A DNA stretch of 64,000 bases from Pseudoalteromonas luteoviolacea. Its GTDB lineage: Bacteria > Pseudomonadota > Gammaproteobacteria > Enterobacterales > Alteromonadaceae. The first letter of the stretch is position 1, and each line of letters opens with the position of its first letter. The translations under genes were made by a program, and so were the position numbers. Positions 28,566 through 37,336 of this stretch are shown here, piece after piece. The stretch is taken from assembly GCF_001696455.1 (NCBI RefSeq), contig NZ_MAUJ01000001.1, positions 682,001 to 746,000 on the forward strand, given 5' to 3'. A model generated the notes under the pieces. The model was not told where the DNA came from and did no database searches. It saw only the letters and a list, made by a program, of their open reading frames with translations.

Positions 28566-29171
28566 ATGGCTATAAAATTACCGGATATCGGGCGTTTTAC
28601 ATTTGAGCAGGAAGGGCAAGAAGGGGGGCGGTATCACAGTCGTATTCTTCATGTGCCTACTAATAGTTCAGGGTTAACTATCGGGCGTGGATTTGACTTA
28701 AAGCATCGAGACCCGGATGAGGTAATGACCTTGCTGTCTCAAGCGGGGGTTTCCTTTGAAGACGCTAAGTTATTATCAAAAGCAGCTGGTTTATTTGGCG
28801 AAACCGCCAGAAAGTTTATTGAAGAACACGGTCTTAATAAGTTTGAGGTTAGCCATCAGGAACAGGTTAAGTTATTTGAGCAGACCTATTTAGATATGGC
28901 AAACGATGTTAAACGCATCTGTAATAAAGCAGATTGCGTCGAAGCCTATGGTGCGGTGGATTGGTATGGCTTGAACCCAAAAATCAAAGACATTCTTGTC
29001 GACTTGAGATACCGAGGTGATTACACACCTGCAACGCGGCGTAGAATTCAACGTTATGTCGCACAGAATGACTTGGCTTCTTTTAGTAAAGAAATGTCAG
29101 ATAAAGAACTTTGGCACAAAGTGCCAAGAGAACGCTTTAAACAGCGACTTGCATATTTGCTCGAAAGCTAA
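28566..29171 (+). CDS. Pesticin/T4-lysozyme-like muramidase associated with injection system
   Basis: A 201-residue protein matching the pesticin C-terminal / phage-lysozyme-like muramidase fold, which cleaves the glycan backbone of peptidoglycan. Motifs: FEQEGQ near residue 14 (candidate catalytic Glu16), then the signature SGLTIGRGFDL (Thr38, Asp44), giving the Thr-6-Asp spacing of pesticin. It has no signal peptide or holin partner in sight. It could free assembled particles by host lysis or be an injected cargo. The Shine-Dalgarno AGGGAATAAAC supports ATG 28566. It is the last gene of the putative operon. Confidence 0.75.
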   Translation: MAIKLPDIGRFTFEQEGQEGGRYHSRILHVPTNSSGLTIGRGFDLKHRDPDEVMTLLSQAGVSFEDAKLLSKAAGLFGETARKFIEEHGLNKFEVSHQEQVKLFEQTYLDMANDVKRICNKADCVEAYGAVDWYGLNPKIKDILVDLRYRGDYTPATRRRIQRYVAQNDLASFSKEMSDKELWHKVPRERFKQRLAYLLES

Positions 29172-29331
29172 TTGATGCACCGGCTAGATTCAGCATCTGG
29201 TTAAAAAGCTTATCTCTGTGAGATAGACTTTCTCCATAAGCGCTGAGTGTGTTTTAGAATGCTTGTGCCATCGGCCAGTTTAATGGTTATGGCACAAACG
29301 ATAAACTTAGCGATGAGGCCGTCTGAAAAGC

Positions 29332-29604
29332 CTATCTAAAAGTGTAATATTGATAAATATATACGCCGCCAGGTGCCCATCCTCCAGGTCCTGCGATTGT
29401 CCAGCTTGGTGGACATTTCTGTGAAGCTCGTACTGTCTTTGTCTCCCAAAGTGGCGCTGTAGAATTACTATGTGCAGCGGTTAATTTGTAGTAACAGACT
29501 TTATAAGTTGCACTTGAACTGCTGTTTTCCGTAGCTGTTGCACTGAGACTAAATGCTGCTACGCCGGCAACCAAAGCCGCACGCATAAACGCACTTGTTT
29601 TCAT
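29332..29604 (-). CDS. Small secreted protein
   Basis: A 90-residue protein with a clear signal peptide (MRAALVAGVAAFSLSATA, cleavage near residue 25). The mature ~65 residues contain two Cys (VCYYK, KCPPSW) that could form a disulfide and end with GGWAPGGVYIYQYYTFR. It faces the injection-system operon (convergent). I do not recognise a family. Confidence 0.65.
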   Translation of the reverse strand: MKTSAFMRAALVAGVAAFSLSATATENSSSSATYKVCYYKLTAAHSNSTAPLWETKTVRASQKCPPSWTIAGPGGWAPGGVYIYQYYTFR

Positions 29605-30100
29605 CTTATTTCCTTGACTTAGTTTATATGATTTAAGGCGAACCTTAGTTTAATTTGTCAGAACTAGACCCGATTACTTAAACATAAGCTGAATATAATG
29701 TGAACAGGTTGAACTTGGGATATTTTCAAGTTCAATCTTTGTCGTTATTGTCCTCAAGAGTATAAATTTCTGGCTCAAGCTGACAATCTCGTATCCAGTT
29801 ATAGAGATATCCAGCGGTGTTACAAGCACTTTGAACTTGTGACGAATACTCATCCCGCTTGCTCACTTCATGTAGTTATTAACTCTGTATCGATTCACAA
29901 CACTTGAAAATCGTGTAGCTTGGACACATAACAAAAAGCCTAAGCAAACTAAACTGGCTGCAAAATAGTCGGTAATTTGCTCAGTGTTTAAAAAACACTA
30001 AATAAATCGGCTTTAACAGCGGATAAGCGCTGTAAGTTACCAAATTATTTTGTAATAATGCCTCAGTTAACAAGCTACATATTCAGAGGAAAGACCTCCT
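29605..30100. other. Intergenic region upstream of glnS with a candidate small ORF
   Basis: About 500 bases separate the small secreted-protein gene from glnS. Most is featureless. One short minus-strand ORF is listed separately (29732-29866). An AGTGTTT-AAA-AACACT inverted repeat (about 29982-29999) lies before the glnS promoter area. Confidence 0.5.
29732..29866 (-). CDS. Candidate 44-residue small protein
   Basis: Starting at GTG (29866), just four codons after an in-frame stop, the ORF encodes MSKRDEYSSQVQSACNTA, continues through GYLYNWIRDCQLEPEIY and ends TLEDNNDKD. The composition looks protein-like (balanced charge, two Cys), but no Shine-Dalgarno is evident and the start is not ATG. 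It could be a small protein or the remnant of a longer one. Confidence 0.25.
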   Translation of the reverse strand: MSKRDEYSSQVQSACNTAGYLYNWIRDCQLEPEIYTLEDNNDKD

Positions 30101-31762
30101 ATGGCGGATACAGAGAATCGCCCAACTAATTTCATAAGAAATATTATTGACGGGGATCTGGCAAGCGGTAAACACGCGTCAACCCATACGCGTTTCCCGC
30201 CAGAACCAAATGGTTTTTTACACATTGGTCACGCAAAGTCTATCTGCCTGAACTTCGGGATAGCACAAGATTATAAAGGTCTTTGTAATCTTCGTTTCGA
30301 TGATACGAATCCAGAAAAAGAAGACATCGATTATGTGCACTCTATTCAGGAAGATGTGAAGTGGTTAGGCTTTGATTGGGACGGTGAAATTTGTTACTCG
30401 TCAAGTTACTTTGACAAGTTATACGGCTACGCAGTTGAGCTAATTGAAAAAGGCTTAGCGTATGTTTGCTTTCTTTCACCAGAGCAAGCTAGAGAGTACC
30501 GTGGAACACTGACCGAACCAGGTAAAAATAGCCCACACAGAGATACGTCTGTTGAAGAGAATCTAGCACTGTTTGAAAAAATGAAAAACGGTGAGTTTAA
30601 AGAGGGCGAATGCGTATTACGTGCAAAAATTGATATGGCGAGTTCATTCATGGTTTTGCGCGATCCAATTATTTATAGAATTCGTTTTGCACATCATCAC
30701 CAAACAGGTGACAAATGGTGCATTTACCCGATGTATGACTTCACGCATTGTATTTCTGATGCACTCGAAGGCATTACACACTCACTGTGTACGCTAGAGT
30801 TCCAAGATAATCGCCGCCTTTACGACTGGGTGTTAGAGAATATCAGCATTGAGTGCAAACCTCAGCAAATCGAGTTTTCACGCTTAAACCTTGAATACAC
30901 GGTTATGTCCAAGCGTAAACTAAACGATTTGGTTGAAAATGGCCAAGTCGAAGGGTGGGATGACCCGCGCATGCCAACGATTGCTGGACTGCGTCGCCGA
31001 GGTTATACACCAGCGTCAATTCGTGAGTTTTGTAAGCGTATTGGTATCACCAAGCAAGATAATATGGTCGAAATGGGCATGCTTGAAGCGTGTATCCGTG
31101 ATGACTTGAATGAGAACGCGCCGCGTGCGATGGCAGTACTTGACCCAGTTAAAATCGTGATCGAAAACTTCGATGCTGACAAAGTTGAAATGCTTAGTGC
31201 ACCAAATCACCCAACACTTGATATGGGTGAGCGAGAGCTGCCGTTCACGAGAGAAATTTTTATCGAGCGTGAAGATTTCCGTGTGGAAGCCAACAAAAAG
31301 TTTAAGCGTTTAGTGCTTGGTAAAGAAGTGCGTTTACGTAATGCTTATGTGATTAAAGCAGAGCGTATTGAAGAGGACGACGCTGGCAATATTACAACGA
31401 TTTTCTGCTCTTACGACGACGAAACCTTGGGTAAAAACCCAGCGGATGGTCGTAAAGTGAAAGGTGTAATCCACTGGGTTTCAGCAACGCACTGCATTGA
31501 AGCTGAAGTGCGTCAGTACGACCGCTTATTCAACGTACCAAACCCAGCTGCGGCGGAAGACTTTACCGCGACACTGAACCCAGAGTCGCTTGTGATCATT
31601 GCAAATGCTAAGTTAGAGCCGTCATTGGCGAATGCTGAAGCTGAGCAAGGCTTCCAGTTTGAACGACTTGGTTATTATAGCCGTGATAACAAAGCCGAGA
31701 CGTTAACTTTCAACCAGACGGTTGGGTTAAGAGACTCGTGGGCAAAAATTGAAAAGGCTTAA
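30101..31762 (+). CDS. glnS: Glutaminyl-tRNA synthetase
   Basis: The 553-residue class I aminoacyl-tRNA synthetase charges tRNA-Gln with glutamine. It has the HIGH-type signature [15 protein letters not shown] (about residues 34-48), the DDTNPEKE motif, and the KMSKS-type loop VMSKRKL near residue 269. The C-terminal anticodon-binding beta-barrels are complete (ends [17 protein letters not shown]). The length matches the family. A GAGGAAAG Shine-Dalgarno precedes the ATG and a strong terminator follows. Confidence 0.98.
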   Translation: MADTENRPTNFIRNIIDGDLASGKHASTHTRFPPEPNGFLHIGHAKSICLNFGIAQDYKGLCNLRFDDTNPEKEDIDYVHSIQEDVKWLGFDWDGEICYSSSYFDKLYGYAVELIEKGLAYVCFLSPEQAREYRGTLTEPGKNSPHRDTSVEENLALFEKMKNGEFKEGECVLRAKIDMASSFMVLRDPIIYRIRFAHHHQTGDKWCIYPMYDFTHCISDALEGITHSLCTLEFQDNRRLYDWVLENISIECKPQQIEFSRLNLEYTVMSKRKLNDLVENGQVEGWDDPRMPTIAGLRRRGYTPASIREFCKRIGITKQDNMVEMGMLEACIRDDLNENAPRAMAVLDPVKIVIENFDADKVEMLSAPNHPTLDMGERELPFTREIFIEREDFRVEANKKFKRLVLGKEVRLRNAYVIKAERIEEDDAGNITTIFCSYDDETLGKNPADGRKVKGVIHWVSATHCIEAEVRQYDRLFNVPNPAAAEDFTATLNPESLVIIANAKLEPSLANAEAEQGFQFERLGYYSRDNKAETLTFNQTVGLRDSWAKIEKA

Positions 31763-31793
31763 AGCTTAGCCGTCAAAATTTGCAGTAATTGAT

Positions 31794-31824
31794 AAAAAAG
31801 GTCGACAAATGTCGGCCTTTTTTT
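31794..31824 (+). terminator. Terminator after glnS
   Basis: AAAAAGGTCGAC and GTCGGCCTTTTTTT pair around an AAAT loop and end in a T-run, a canonical Rho-independent terminator. Confidence 0.9.
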
Positions 31825-31861
31825 CAATATATTCATAATATTAGTTTGAGAAGTGCTCGCC

Positions 31862-33676
31862 GTGAGTAAACAGTCAATTCATAATTTTTATATCAATGAG
31901 CAGCAATCCATCTATTTGCTATCCCATCATGATGCAAAAAAGCACCGCCAATGGCTGAACATATGTAAAAAGCAGTTAAGCTTGCTCGGCTATCAAGGAG
32001 TTGAATTAATCGGTTCAGGTGCATTTGGCTTTGTATTTGCTGGTGTAGAAGAGGGCGGTGAAGAGTGGGTGTTTAAATTCTCAAGAATTACGCTCGCACA
32101 AAGTGTGCGTGATAGGCTTGAAGATGAGGCCTACATGCTTTCTCAAATCAAAAATCCGATGGTGCCTGAGTTTTTTGCTTTTGAACGTGTAAAAAAACAA
32201 GGTATCTTGATGATGGCACGTGCCAAGGGTGAAGACTTAGAGCAGATCTCAATTAAGCAAGGTCGGCTTAACGCAAAGGATCTCGTTCAACTTGCACTTA
32301 AGCTTCGTAATGTACTCGTAGATCTGCGAGAAAGAAAAAATGGTATGTCTCCTCAGCCCATTGTTCACGGTGACATTAAGCCCTCGAACATAGTTTGGGA
32401 TCAAGCGTCAGATGCCTTCTCGTTGGTGGATTGGGGAAGCTCGGTTTACGCACAAGTAGATGTGCACGGAGAGCCCATCGCAAGTAACATTATGGATCTG
32501 ATGTCTTCTGATGTAGCAAGTACGAATGCACGCATGGGAGATGTTTACTTTATCGGTGATGAGCAAATGTCGGGCGCACGCTCATCGCCACGTTTTGATG
32601 AGCAAGGGGTTGCATCCACTATTTATGCCCTAGCAAGTGCGCAATCATGCCGCTTTGGTTCAAGTGTGATCCCCGCGACAAGTTTAGGGCTACCTATGGA
32701 GTTTGCTCGTGTAATAGATGGAATGTTAAGCCGGGATAAAGAGGTTAGGGATCAGGCGGGTGATTACTTTATGCGCAATATGCCAACGATGGCAAAAGTG
32801 TATTTACAAAAACTTGAGACTCCCCAATGCAAAGCGCCAATCCCTTTTTGGGTAACGCATTTGCAAGAACAACCCGATACCGTGGTTTATAGTTCACGCA
32901 AGCAGTTTTTGCGCAGAGCAGATCACAACCAGCAGTTGTTAGATGTTAACGATGCGCAATTGGATAGATACTACAAAGAGTTTCTGTTTGATACTGGCGA
33001 TACTGAGAAAGCATTTTTGGCTTCCATTAGCCGTTTAGCCAAATATCCAGTTGTAGGTGGTCTGAGCTTTCATTGGCAGGAGGAGTCGGTATTTGTCGAG
33101 TCGAGCTTAATGTTGCATGATGAGTCTCTGGATGTTGCGTTTACTGATGCCGTAAATGCTACGGTAATGTTGGCTCAGGGGATTGAACAAAAAGGTCTAT
33201 TCAAGTGTTGCTTGTTCGACGCTCGCCAAACCATCCAATTACAACGAGATGAGACAGGCGCGTATATTTTTGAGAACCTACCAGAGCTGCAGTACAGTGT
33301 AAGTCATGTGGCAGCGTCAGAAGTGACACGCCCGCATTCATATTTCGAAGATGGTAAAGATCCAGATGAACAGCTTAATCTGCCAAAACAAATCATCCAA
33401 TGTGTTTTTGAGTTAAACAAAATACACCATACTGGCTGTATCATATTCGAATCTTTGAGTGATAGATTAAAAATCCATTATTACTACAGGCTACTGGATG
33501 CGGAAAAAGAAGCGCAGTTTTCAGCTTTGCTGCGTGAGATAATTCAGTATACGGTGAGTATTCAAGATTATGGTGTCGCTGGGTTTATGAAATTACCGTA
33601 TAAAAATACTCGGGAATTTTCGTTGTGTCCTCGGCAATCTGAACGCTTTTACCCAAAAAACCCCAAAAGAAATTGA
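31862..33676 (+). CDS. Ser/Thr protein kinase-like protein with C-terminal extension
   Basis: About 604 residues. The kinase domain (about 45-310) has a glycine loop GSGAFGFVFAG (from residue ~51), VFKFSR with the ATP-binding Lys, catalytic HGDIKPSNIVW (~168-178), and DWG (~190) in place of DFG. The last ~280 residues form an extra domain of unknown type that contains no transmembrane segment. GTG 31862 (MSKQSIHNF) has better Shine-Dalgarno spacing (GAGAAG) than the in-frame GTG at 31853. No cognate phosphatase, FHA protein or toxin partner lies nearby. Likely cytoplasmic; substrate unknown. Confidence 0.8.
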   Translation: MSKQSIHNFYINEQQSIYLLSHHDAKKHRQWLNICKKQLSLLGYQGVELIGSGAFGFVFAGVEEGGEEWVFKFSRITLAQSVRDRLEDEAYMLSQIKNPMVPEFFAFERVKKQGILMMARAKGEDLEQISIKQGRLNAKDLVQLALKLRNVLVDLRERKNGMSPQPIVHGDIKPSNIVWDQASDAFSLVDWGSSVYAQVDVHGEPIASNIMDLMSSDVASTNARMGDVYFIGDEQMSGARSSPRFDEQGVASTIYALASAQSCRFGSSVIPATSLGLPMEFARVIDGMLSRDKEVRDQAGDYFMRNMPTMAKVYLQKLETPQCKAPIPFWVTHLQEQPDTVVYSSRKQFLRRADHNQQLLDVNDAQLDRYYKEFLFDTGDTEKAFLASISRLAKYPVVGGLSFHWQEESVFVESSLMLHDESLDVAFTDAVNATVMLAQGIEQKGLFKCCLFDARQTIQLQRDETGAYIFENLPELQYSVSHVAASEVTRPHSYFEDGKDPDEQLNLPKQIIQCVFELNKIHHTGCIIFESLSDRLKIHYYYRLLDAEKEAQFSALLREIIQYTVSIQDYGVAGFMKLPYKNTREFSLCPRQSERFYPKNPKRN

Positions 33677-33815
33677 ACAGAGACACTGAATTGCGAAGGG
33701 GTTAAGGCGAGCGCGATATCCCTCAAATAGACTAGTTAATTTCTTCATAGTATATGACGAATTGTCAATTGTAATTCCAAGCCGCTTGTTGCACCCTTTG
33801 TGCAAAGGAGGAATT

Positions 33816-34121
33816 ATGGACAAAGAGAAAAGGCAGGAGATCTTAACGTTAAGTTGGGGGATCCATGACGAAGTAGAGCAGGCAATAGTACGTCATAAAG
33901 CAGTTCAAGGAGACGACTCATGGCCAGAAAAGCAGCGTTTGCTAATAGCAGACATGTCCCTTCATTTATTGCAAACCGCACTAAAGCCGGAGCCCATGTG
34001 TAAAGACAAGCTAAAAAACAATCTAAATGCGATATTAACGTTGTCGGACGATTTTGTGACCGAGGTGGATTTAAAGCGCGTTGCTGACGCTTTGTACGGG
34101 TTGGAGAAAACCACAACGTAG
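33816..34121 (+). CDS. Hypothetical small helical protein
   Basis: A protein of about 101 residues starting at ATG 33816 behind the very strong site AAAGGAGGAATT. It is predicted all-helical and soluble (EEVEQAIVRHKAV-type helices), and ends in KRVADALYGLEKTTT. It shows no signal peptide or known motif. It is followed by a terminator shared with convergent fur. Confidence 0.7.
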   Translation: MDKEKRQEILTLSWGIHDEVEQAIVRHKAVQGDDSWPEKQRLLIADMSLHLLQTALKPEPMCKDKLKNNLNAILTLSDDFVTEVDLKRVADALYGLEKTTT

Positions 34122-34134
34122 GTATAATTTACCC

Positions 34135-34170
34135 ATAAAAAAGCCAGCTTAGCGCTGGCTTCAATATTTT
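34135..34170. terminator. Terminator between small gene and fur
   Basis: AAAAAAGCCAGC-TTAGC-GCTGGCTT hairpin followed by CAATATTTT. The A-tract on the other side lets it serve the convergent fur gene as well. Confidence 0.8.
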
Positions 34171-34189
34171 AATAGCGTAAAAGCTATTA

Positions 34190-34633
34190 TTATTCTTCCG
34201 ACTCAGTAAACTTTCTGCAAGCTTCTTCATCGACACACTCACCGTACAAGTACAAAGAATGGTTGGTCAGTTTGATGCCATTGCTTGTTGCAATTTCAAC
34301 CTGACGCGTTTCGATAACGTCGTCTTCAAACTCGATAACTTTACCGCACTTCAAACATACCAAGTGGTCATGGTGTGTGCTGCCCGATAATTCAAAAACA
34401 GATTTTCCGCCTTCGAAGTGGTGACGAGTCACGATACCAGCGTCATCAAATTGGTTTAAAACACGGTATACAGTCGCAAGGCCGATTTCCTCGCCTTTAT
34501 CCAACAGGATCTTATATACGTCTTCTGCGCTGATATGTTGGTTTTCAGGAGATTGTAAGATCTCTAGAATTTTTATACGCGGTAAGGTGACTTTTAAGCC
34601 CGCCTTTTTAAGCTCTAAGTTGTGATCAGTCAT
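34190..34633 (-). CDS. fur: Ferric uptake regulator
   Basis: The 147-residue Fe(II)-dependent repressor. The N-terminal winged helix (KAGLKVTLPRIKILEIL, ISAEDVYKILLDKGEEIGLATVYRVL) is followed by the dimerisation/metal domain with HHDHLVCLKCGKVIEFEDD and a C-terminal CVDEEAC motif. All metal-binding features are intact and length matches the family. It lies downstream of fldA on the same strand, as in other gammaproteobacteria, but with its own upstream repeats. Confidence 0.97.
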   Translation of the reverse strand: MTDHNLELKKAGLKVTLPRIKILEILQSPENQHISAEDVYKILLDKGEEIGLATVYRVLNQFDDAGIVTRHHFEGGKSVFELSGSTHHDHLVCLKCGKVIEFEDDVIETRQVEIATSNGIKLTNHSLYLYGECVDEEACRKFTESEE

Positions 34634-34667
34634 TTAATCTGTCTCAATCTATTTTCTTTTACTTCAA

Positions 34668-34704
34668 TTCTTAAGAATAAGCACGACCATTTTCTTAAGA
34701 ATAA
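34668..34704 (-). promoter_or_regulatory. Tandem palindromic repeat in the fur promoter region
   Basis: The 13-mer TTCTTAAGAATAA occurs twice (34668-34680 and 34692-34704), start-to-start distance 24 bp. Each copy contains the perfect 10-bp palindrome TTCTTAAGAA. It sits 35-70 bases upstream of the fur start codon. The sequence does not match the Fur-box consensus. It may be a paired operator for an unidentified regulator or part of an AT-rich promoter. Confidence 0.5.
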
Positions 34705-34749
34705 CGTGCACGGGCAACAAGTCAAAGCTTGTTTTAGTAATTCAAAGAA

Positions 34750-35277
34750 TTAATCTTCTAATTCGCTTAAACACATTTCGTCGTAAACCTGAGCACACCA
34801 AGCTTTAATACGCTGCTCAGTTAGCTCTGGCTGGCGATCTTCATCAATACCAAGACCGACAAAGTGGCTATCGTCTACGAGTGCTTTAGACGCCTCGAAC
34901 TCATAACCTTCTGTTGACCAATGACCGACCACGATTGCGCCGCGCTCAGTTACGATATCGTTTACCATGCCCATTGCATCTAAGAAATATTCAGCATAGT
35001 CTTCTTGATCGCCGCAACCAAAGATAGCAACTAGCTTACCTTCGAAGTTGATCTCTTCTAGTTCTGGGAAAAAGTCGTCCCAGTCACATTGTGCTTCACC
35101 GTAGTACCAAGTAGGGATACCAAACAAAATTAGGTCGAACTCTTCAATGTCAGCTTTGCTACTTTTAGCAATATCTTTAACATCAATTAACTTTTTGCCT
35201 AATTCTTTTTGGATCTGTTTAGCAACGTGTTCGGTGTTACCCGTATCACTGCCGAAAAAAATACCTACGCTTGCCAT
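34750..35277 (-). CDS. fldA: Flavodoxin I
   Basis: The 175-residue FMN-binding electron carrier. The phosphate-binding loop FFGSDTGNTEHVA is at the start, with GIPTWYYGEAQCDW and VAIFGCGDQEDYAEYF forming the flavin pocket; DDSHFVGLGIDEDRQPELTEQRIKAW is the typical long-chain flavodoxin ending. It sits in the conserved block DUF2788-ybfE-fldA-fur. Confidence 0.97.
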   Translation of the reverse strand: MASVGIFFGSDTGNTEHVAKQIQKELGKKLIDVKDIAKSSKADIEEFDLILFGIPTWYYGEAQCDWDDFFPELEEINFEGKLVAIFGCGDQEDYAEYFLDAMGMVNDIVTERGAIVVGHWSTEGYEFEASKALVDDSHFVGLGIDEDRQPELTEQRIKAWCAQVYDEMCLSELED

Positions 35278-35290
35278 TAATTACTTACCT

Positions 35291-35569
35291 TTATCTATTA
35301 ATCGCTAATTTCTCTTGCAAGATGGTTTCAATGAGTGCGCTACGGCTGATATTTTGCTCTTCCGCCATATCACTCAAAGCTTGGTAAAGTTCAGAAGAAA
35401 CTTTAAACTCTACGCGCTTTAACCCTCTTGCTCTATCTCTTTTAATTTGATTACGCTTGTTGATCTTAAGCTGCATCTCCCTGGGTAAGGGATTTGTTTT
35501 CGGCCGACCAGGGCGCTTTTCATTTTCAAATAAGTCGATAGTTGTTCTATCTAATTCAGACTTGGCCAT
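35291..35569 (-). CDS. ybfE: LexA-regulated small protein YbfE
   Basis: 92 residues starting at ATG 35569 (MAKSELDRTTIDLFENEKRPGRPKTNP...). The ORF is open further upstream, but the start overlaps the stop of the preceding DUF2788 gene in TAATG and the resulting protein matches YbfE. Residues ~55-85 form a ribbon-helix-helix-like domain (VEFKVSSELYQALSDMAEE, ISRSALIETIL). E. coli YbfE belongs to the LexA regulon; no SOS box was identified here. Role unknown, probably DNA-binding. Confidence 0.85.
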   Translation of the reverse strand: MAKSELDRTTIDLFENEKRPGRPKTNPLPREMQLKINKRNQIKRDRARGLKRVEFKVSSELYQALSDMAEEQNISRSALIETILQEKLAINR

Positions 35570-35790
35570 TAACCAACACCCGCACCTTGCCAAAACACTT
35601 GGATAACACCTTTGGCTATAAAACCAGAACAACCTAAAAACAACACCAGCCAGACGATGTATCGACCAAATTTAGGCACGTCACCTTTCTTTAGAACGTC
35701 CTGTATCGCCATTCCAATAAGAAAAAATATACATGCGAGAGCAAAGTAAAAACCAAGAGTTTCAAACTCATTTATGTATTGACTGATCAT
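35569..35790 (-). CDS. DUF2788 membrane protein
   Basis: The 73-residue protein has two transmembrane segments (FYFALACIFFLIGMAIQDV and YIVWLVLFLGCSGFIAKGV), fitting the DUF2788 family found with ybfE-fldA-fur in Alteromonadales and Vibrionales. It overlaps ybfE by one base (TAATG), showing translational coupling. Function unknown. Confidence 0.8.
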   Translation of the reverse strand: MISQYINEFETLGFYFALACIFFLIGMAIQDVLKKGDVPKFGRYIVWLVLFLGCSGFIAKGVIQVFWQGAGVG

Positions 35791-35878
35791 CTTTGCACTA
35801 CTAAAACCTTAAACGGCGGCTACTATAGCATACCTATCTACAATAAATTAAGCGGCGCCGCATAAAAATCTCTGACAA

Positions 35879-36652
35879 TTATTGAATAAAATCAATAATT
35901 GAACGATTTACTGCTTCTGGCTTTTCTGCATGAAGCCAATGGCCTGCACCTTGGATGATTTTCGCTTTCGCTTTTGAAAACGCGCCAACAATGGCTTCCC
36001 TGTGCTCTGCCAGAATATAATCGGAGTTATTACCTTTAATAAAGAGCGTATCACACAAACAGGTACGAGGTGTATCTATGTTAGAGATTATCTTAGAATA
36101 ATTTTCTTCTATGACAGATAGATTGAAACGCCACTCCAGCTCACCTTGTTGATTTTTCGCGAGACTTTTTAACAAAAATTGTCTGACACCGAGTTCTTCA
36201 ATTGAGTCCGACATAATTTTATCAGCTTCGCTACGGGATGCTGGAGACTGTTGGCTTACTTTGTTTAGCGCTGCAATTATGGTGTCGTGTCTTGGGTGAT
36301 AGTCTACGGGAGCAATATCTAGAATGACTAATTTTTCGACTTTTTGTTCTTCGAGCATAGCAACCTGCATAGCAACTTTGCCGCCCATGGAGTGACCAAC
36401 GAGTATCACTTTTTCTAGTCCAAGGTGACTAATGAGCGATAGTACGTCATCAGCCATAACTTGATAATTCATATCGTCACTTTTAAAAGAACGACCGTGA
36501 TTACGAAGGTCTACGTTAATGACATTGAAGCTTGGTTCAAGTGCTCTAGCAATGACATTGAGATTTTCTAAAGAACCAAATAAGCCATGAATTAAGATCA
36601 CTGATTTAGCGTTATTTTGGTCTAATCCACTTTGTTTAAAATTGAGTAACAT
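35879..36652 (-). CDS. ybfF: Alpha/beta-hydrolase esterase YbfF
   Basis: 257 residues. HGLFGSLENLNVIAR (oxyanion region), nucleophile elbow GHSMGGKVAMQ with Ser, DIAPVDY, and the catalytic His in GAGHWLHAEKP. E. coli YbfF hydrolyses short acyl esters, including acyl-CoA thioesters. It is divergent from seqA, as in related genomes. Confidence 0.93.
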   Translation of the reverse strand: MLLNFKQSGLDQNNAKSVILIHGLFGSLENLNVIARALEPSFNVINVDLRNHGRSFKSDDMNYQVMADDVLSLISHLGLEKVILVGHSMGGKVAMQVAMLEEQKVEKLVILDIAPVDYHPRHDTIIAALNKVSQQSPASRSEADKIMSDSIEELGVRQFLLKSLAKNQQGELEWRFNLSVIEENYSKIISNIDTPRTCLCDTLFIKGNNSDYILAEHREAIVGAFSKAKAKIIQGAGHWLHAEKPEAVNRSIIDFIQ

Positions 36653-36778
36653 ACTACCTCCGAGTTTCCGGTGCTATTTTGCCAGTGTTAATTCAAAAAT
36701 CAAAGCCGTAGAGGAATATGATAAATTTAGATATAATCCGTTGCAGATGCGGTATATGTACAAAATGACAGGACAAGC

Positions 36779-37327
36779 ATGAAAACAATAGAAATAGATG
36801 ACGAGCTATATCAATACATTGCAAGCAATACGCAGAGTATTGGTGAGAGCGCCTCACAGATCCTGCGTCGTTTATTAGAGTTAGAGCCTTCACAGGTCAA
36901 TTCGGTAAAAACGGTAACCGAAGATGAAGAAGCGGCTGAAATTCAACCAGTTAAAGAGGTTGAAGAGAAGCCTGAGCCAATTAAAGAAGCTGCAAATGTA
37001 TTCAACATATTGAATAAAGAAGAGCTTGCTATGCAAAAGGGTGTAGTGGGTCGGTTTTTATTTATTTTGGCAGCGTTTCACAGAACTCACAAAGCCCAGT
37101 TCAATAAAGTACTTGAAATTAAAGGGCGAGACAGAATTTACTTCGCAAAAAGTAAAGAAGCGTTACTTGAAAGCGGGAGCAGTATGAACCCAAAAAATAT
37201 CACTGATAGTGAGTATTGGGTCATGACCAATTCAAATACCACGCGTAAAAAGATGATGTTGCACGAGGTGGCTCTAAACTTAGGCTACTCTCAGCAGCAA
37301 GCAGAAACCATTCGAGACTACCTATAA
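36779..37327 (+). CDS. seqA: Negative modulator of replication initiation
   Basis: 182 residues. SeqA binds hemimethylated GATC sites and sequesters oriC. The N-terminal oligomerisation domain ([31 protein letters not shown]) is joined by an acidic linker (about residues 45-75, EEKPEPIKE) to the C-terminal DNA-binding domain ([44 protein letters not shown]). It is complete, and 9 bases upstream of pgm. Confidence 0.97.
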   Translation: MKTIEIDDELYQYIASNTQSIGESASQILRRLLELEPSQVNSVKTVTEDEEAAEIQPVKEVEEKPEPIKEAANVFNILNKEELAMQKGVVGRFLFILAAFHRTHKAQFNKVLEIKGRDRIYFAKSKEALLESGSSMNPKNITDSEYWVMTNSNTTRKKMMLHEVALNLGYSQQQAETIRDYL

Positions 37328-37336
37328 GGAAATGTG

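Noticed and set aside
6645..29171. Interpretation as an ordinary prophage tail
   Set aside because: No capsid, portal, terminase or integrase genes are present; the CIS-type tape measure, LysM adaptor and DUF5908-like gene point to an extracellular injection system.
33814..34116. 100-codon minus-strand ORF opposite the small helical gene
   Set aside because: The + strand gene has a near-perfect Shine-Dalgarno and terminator; the antisense frame has neither.
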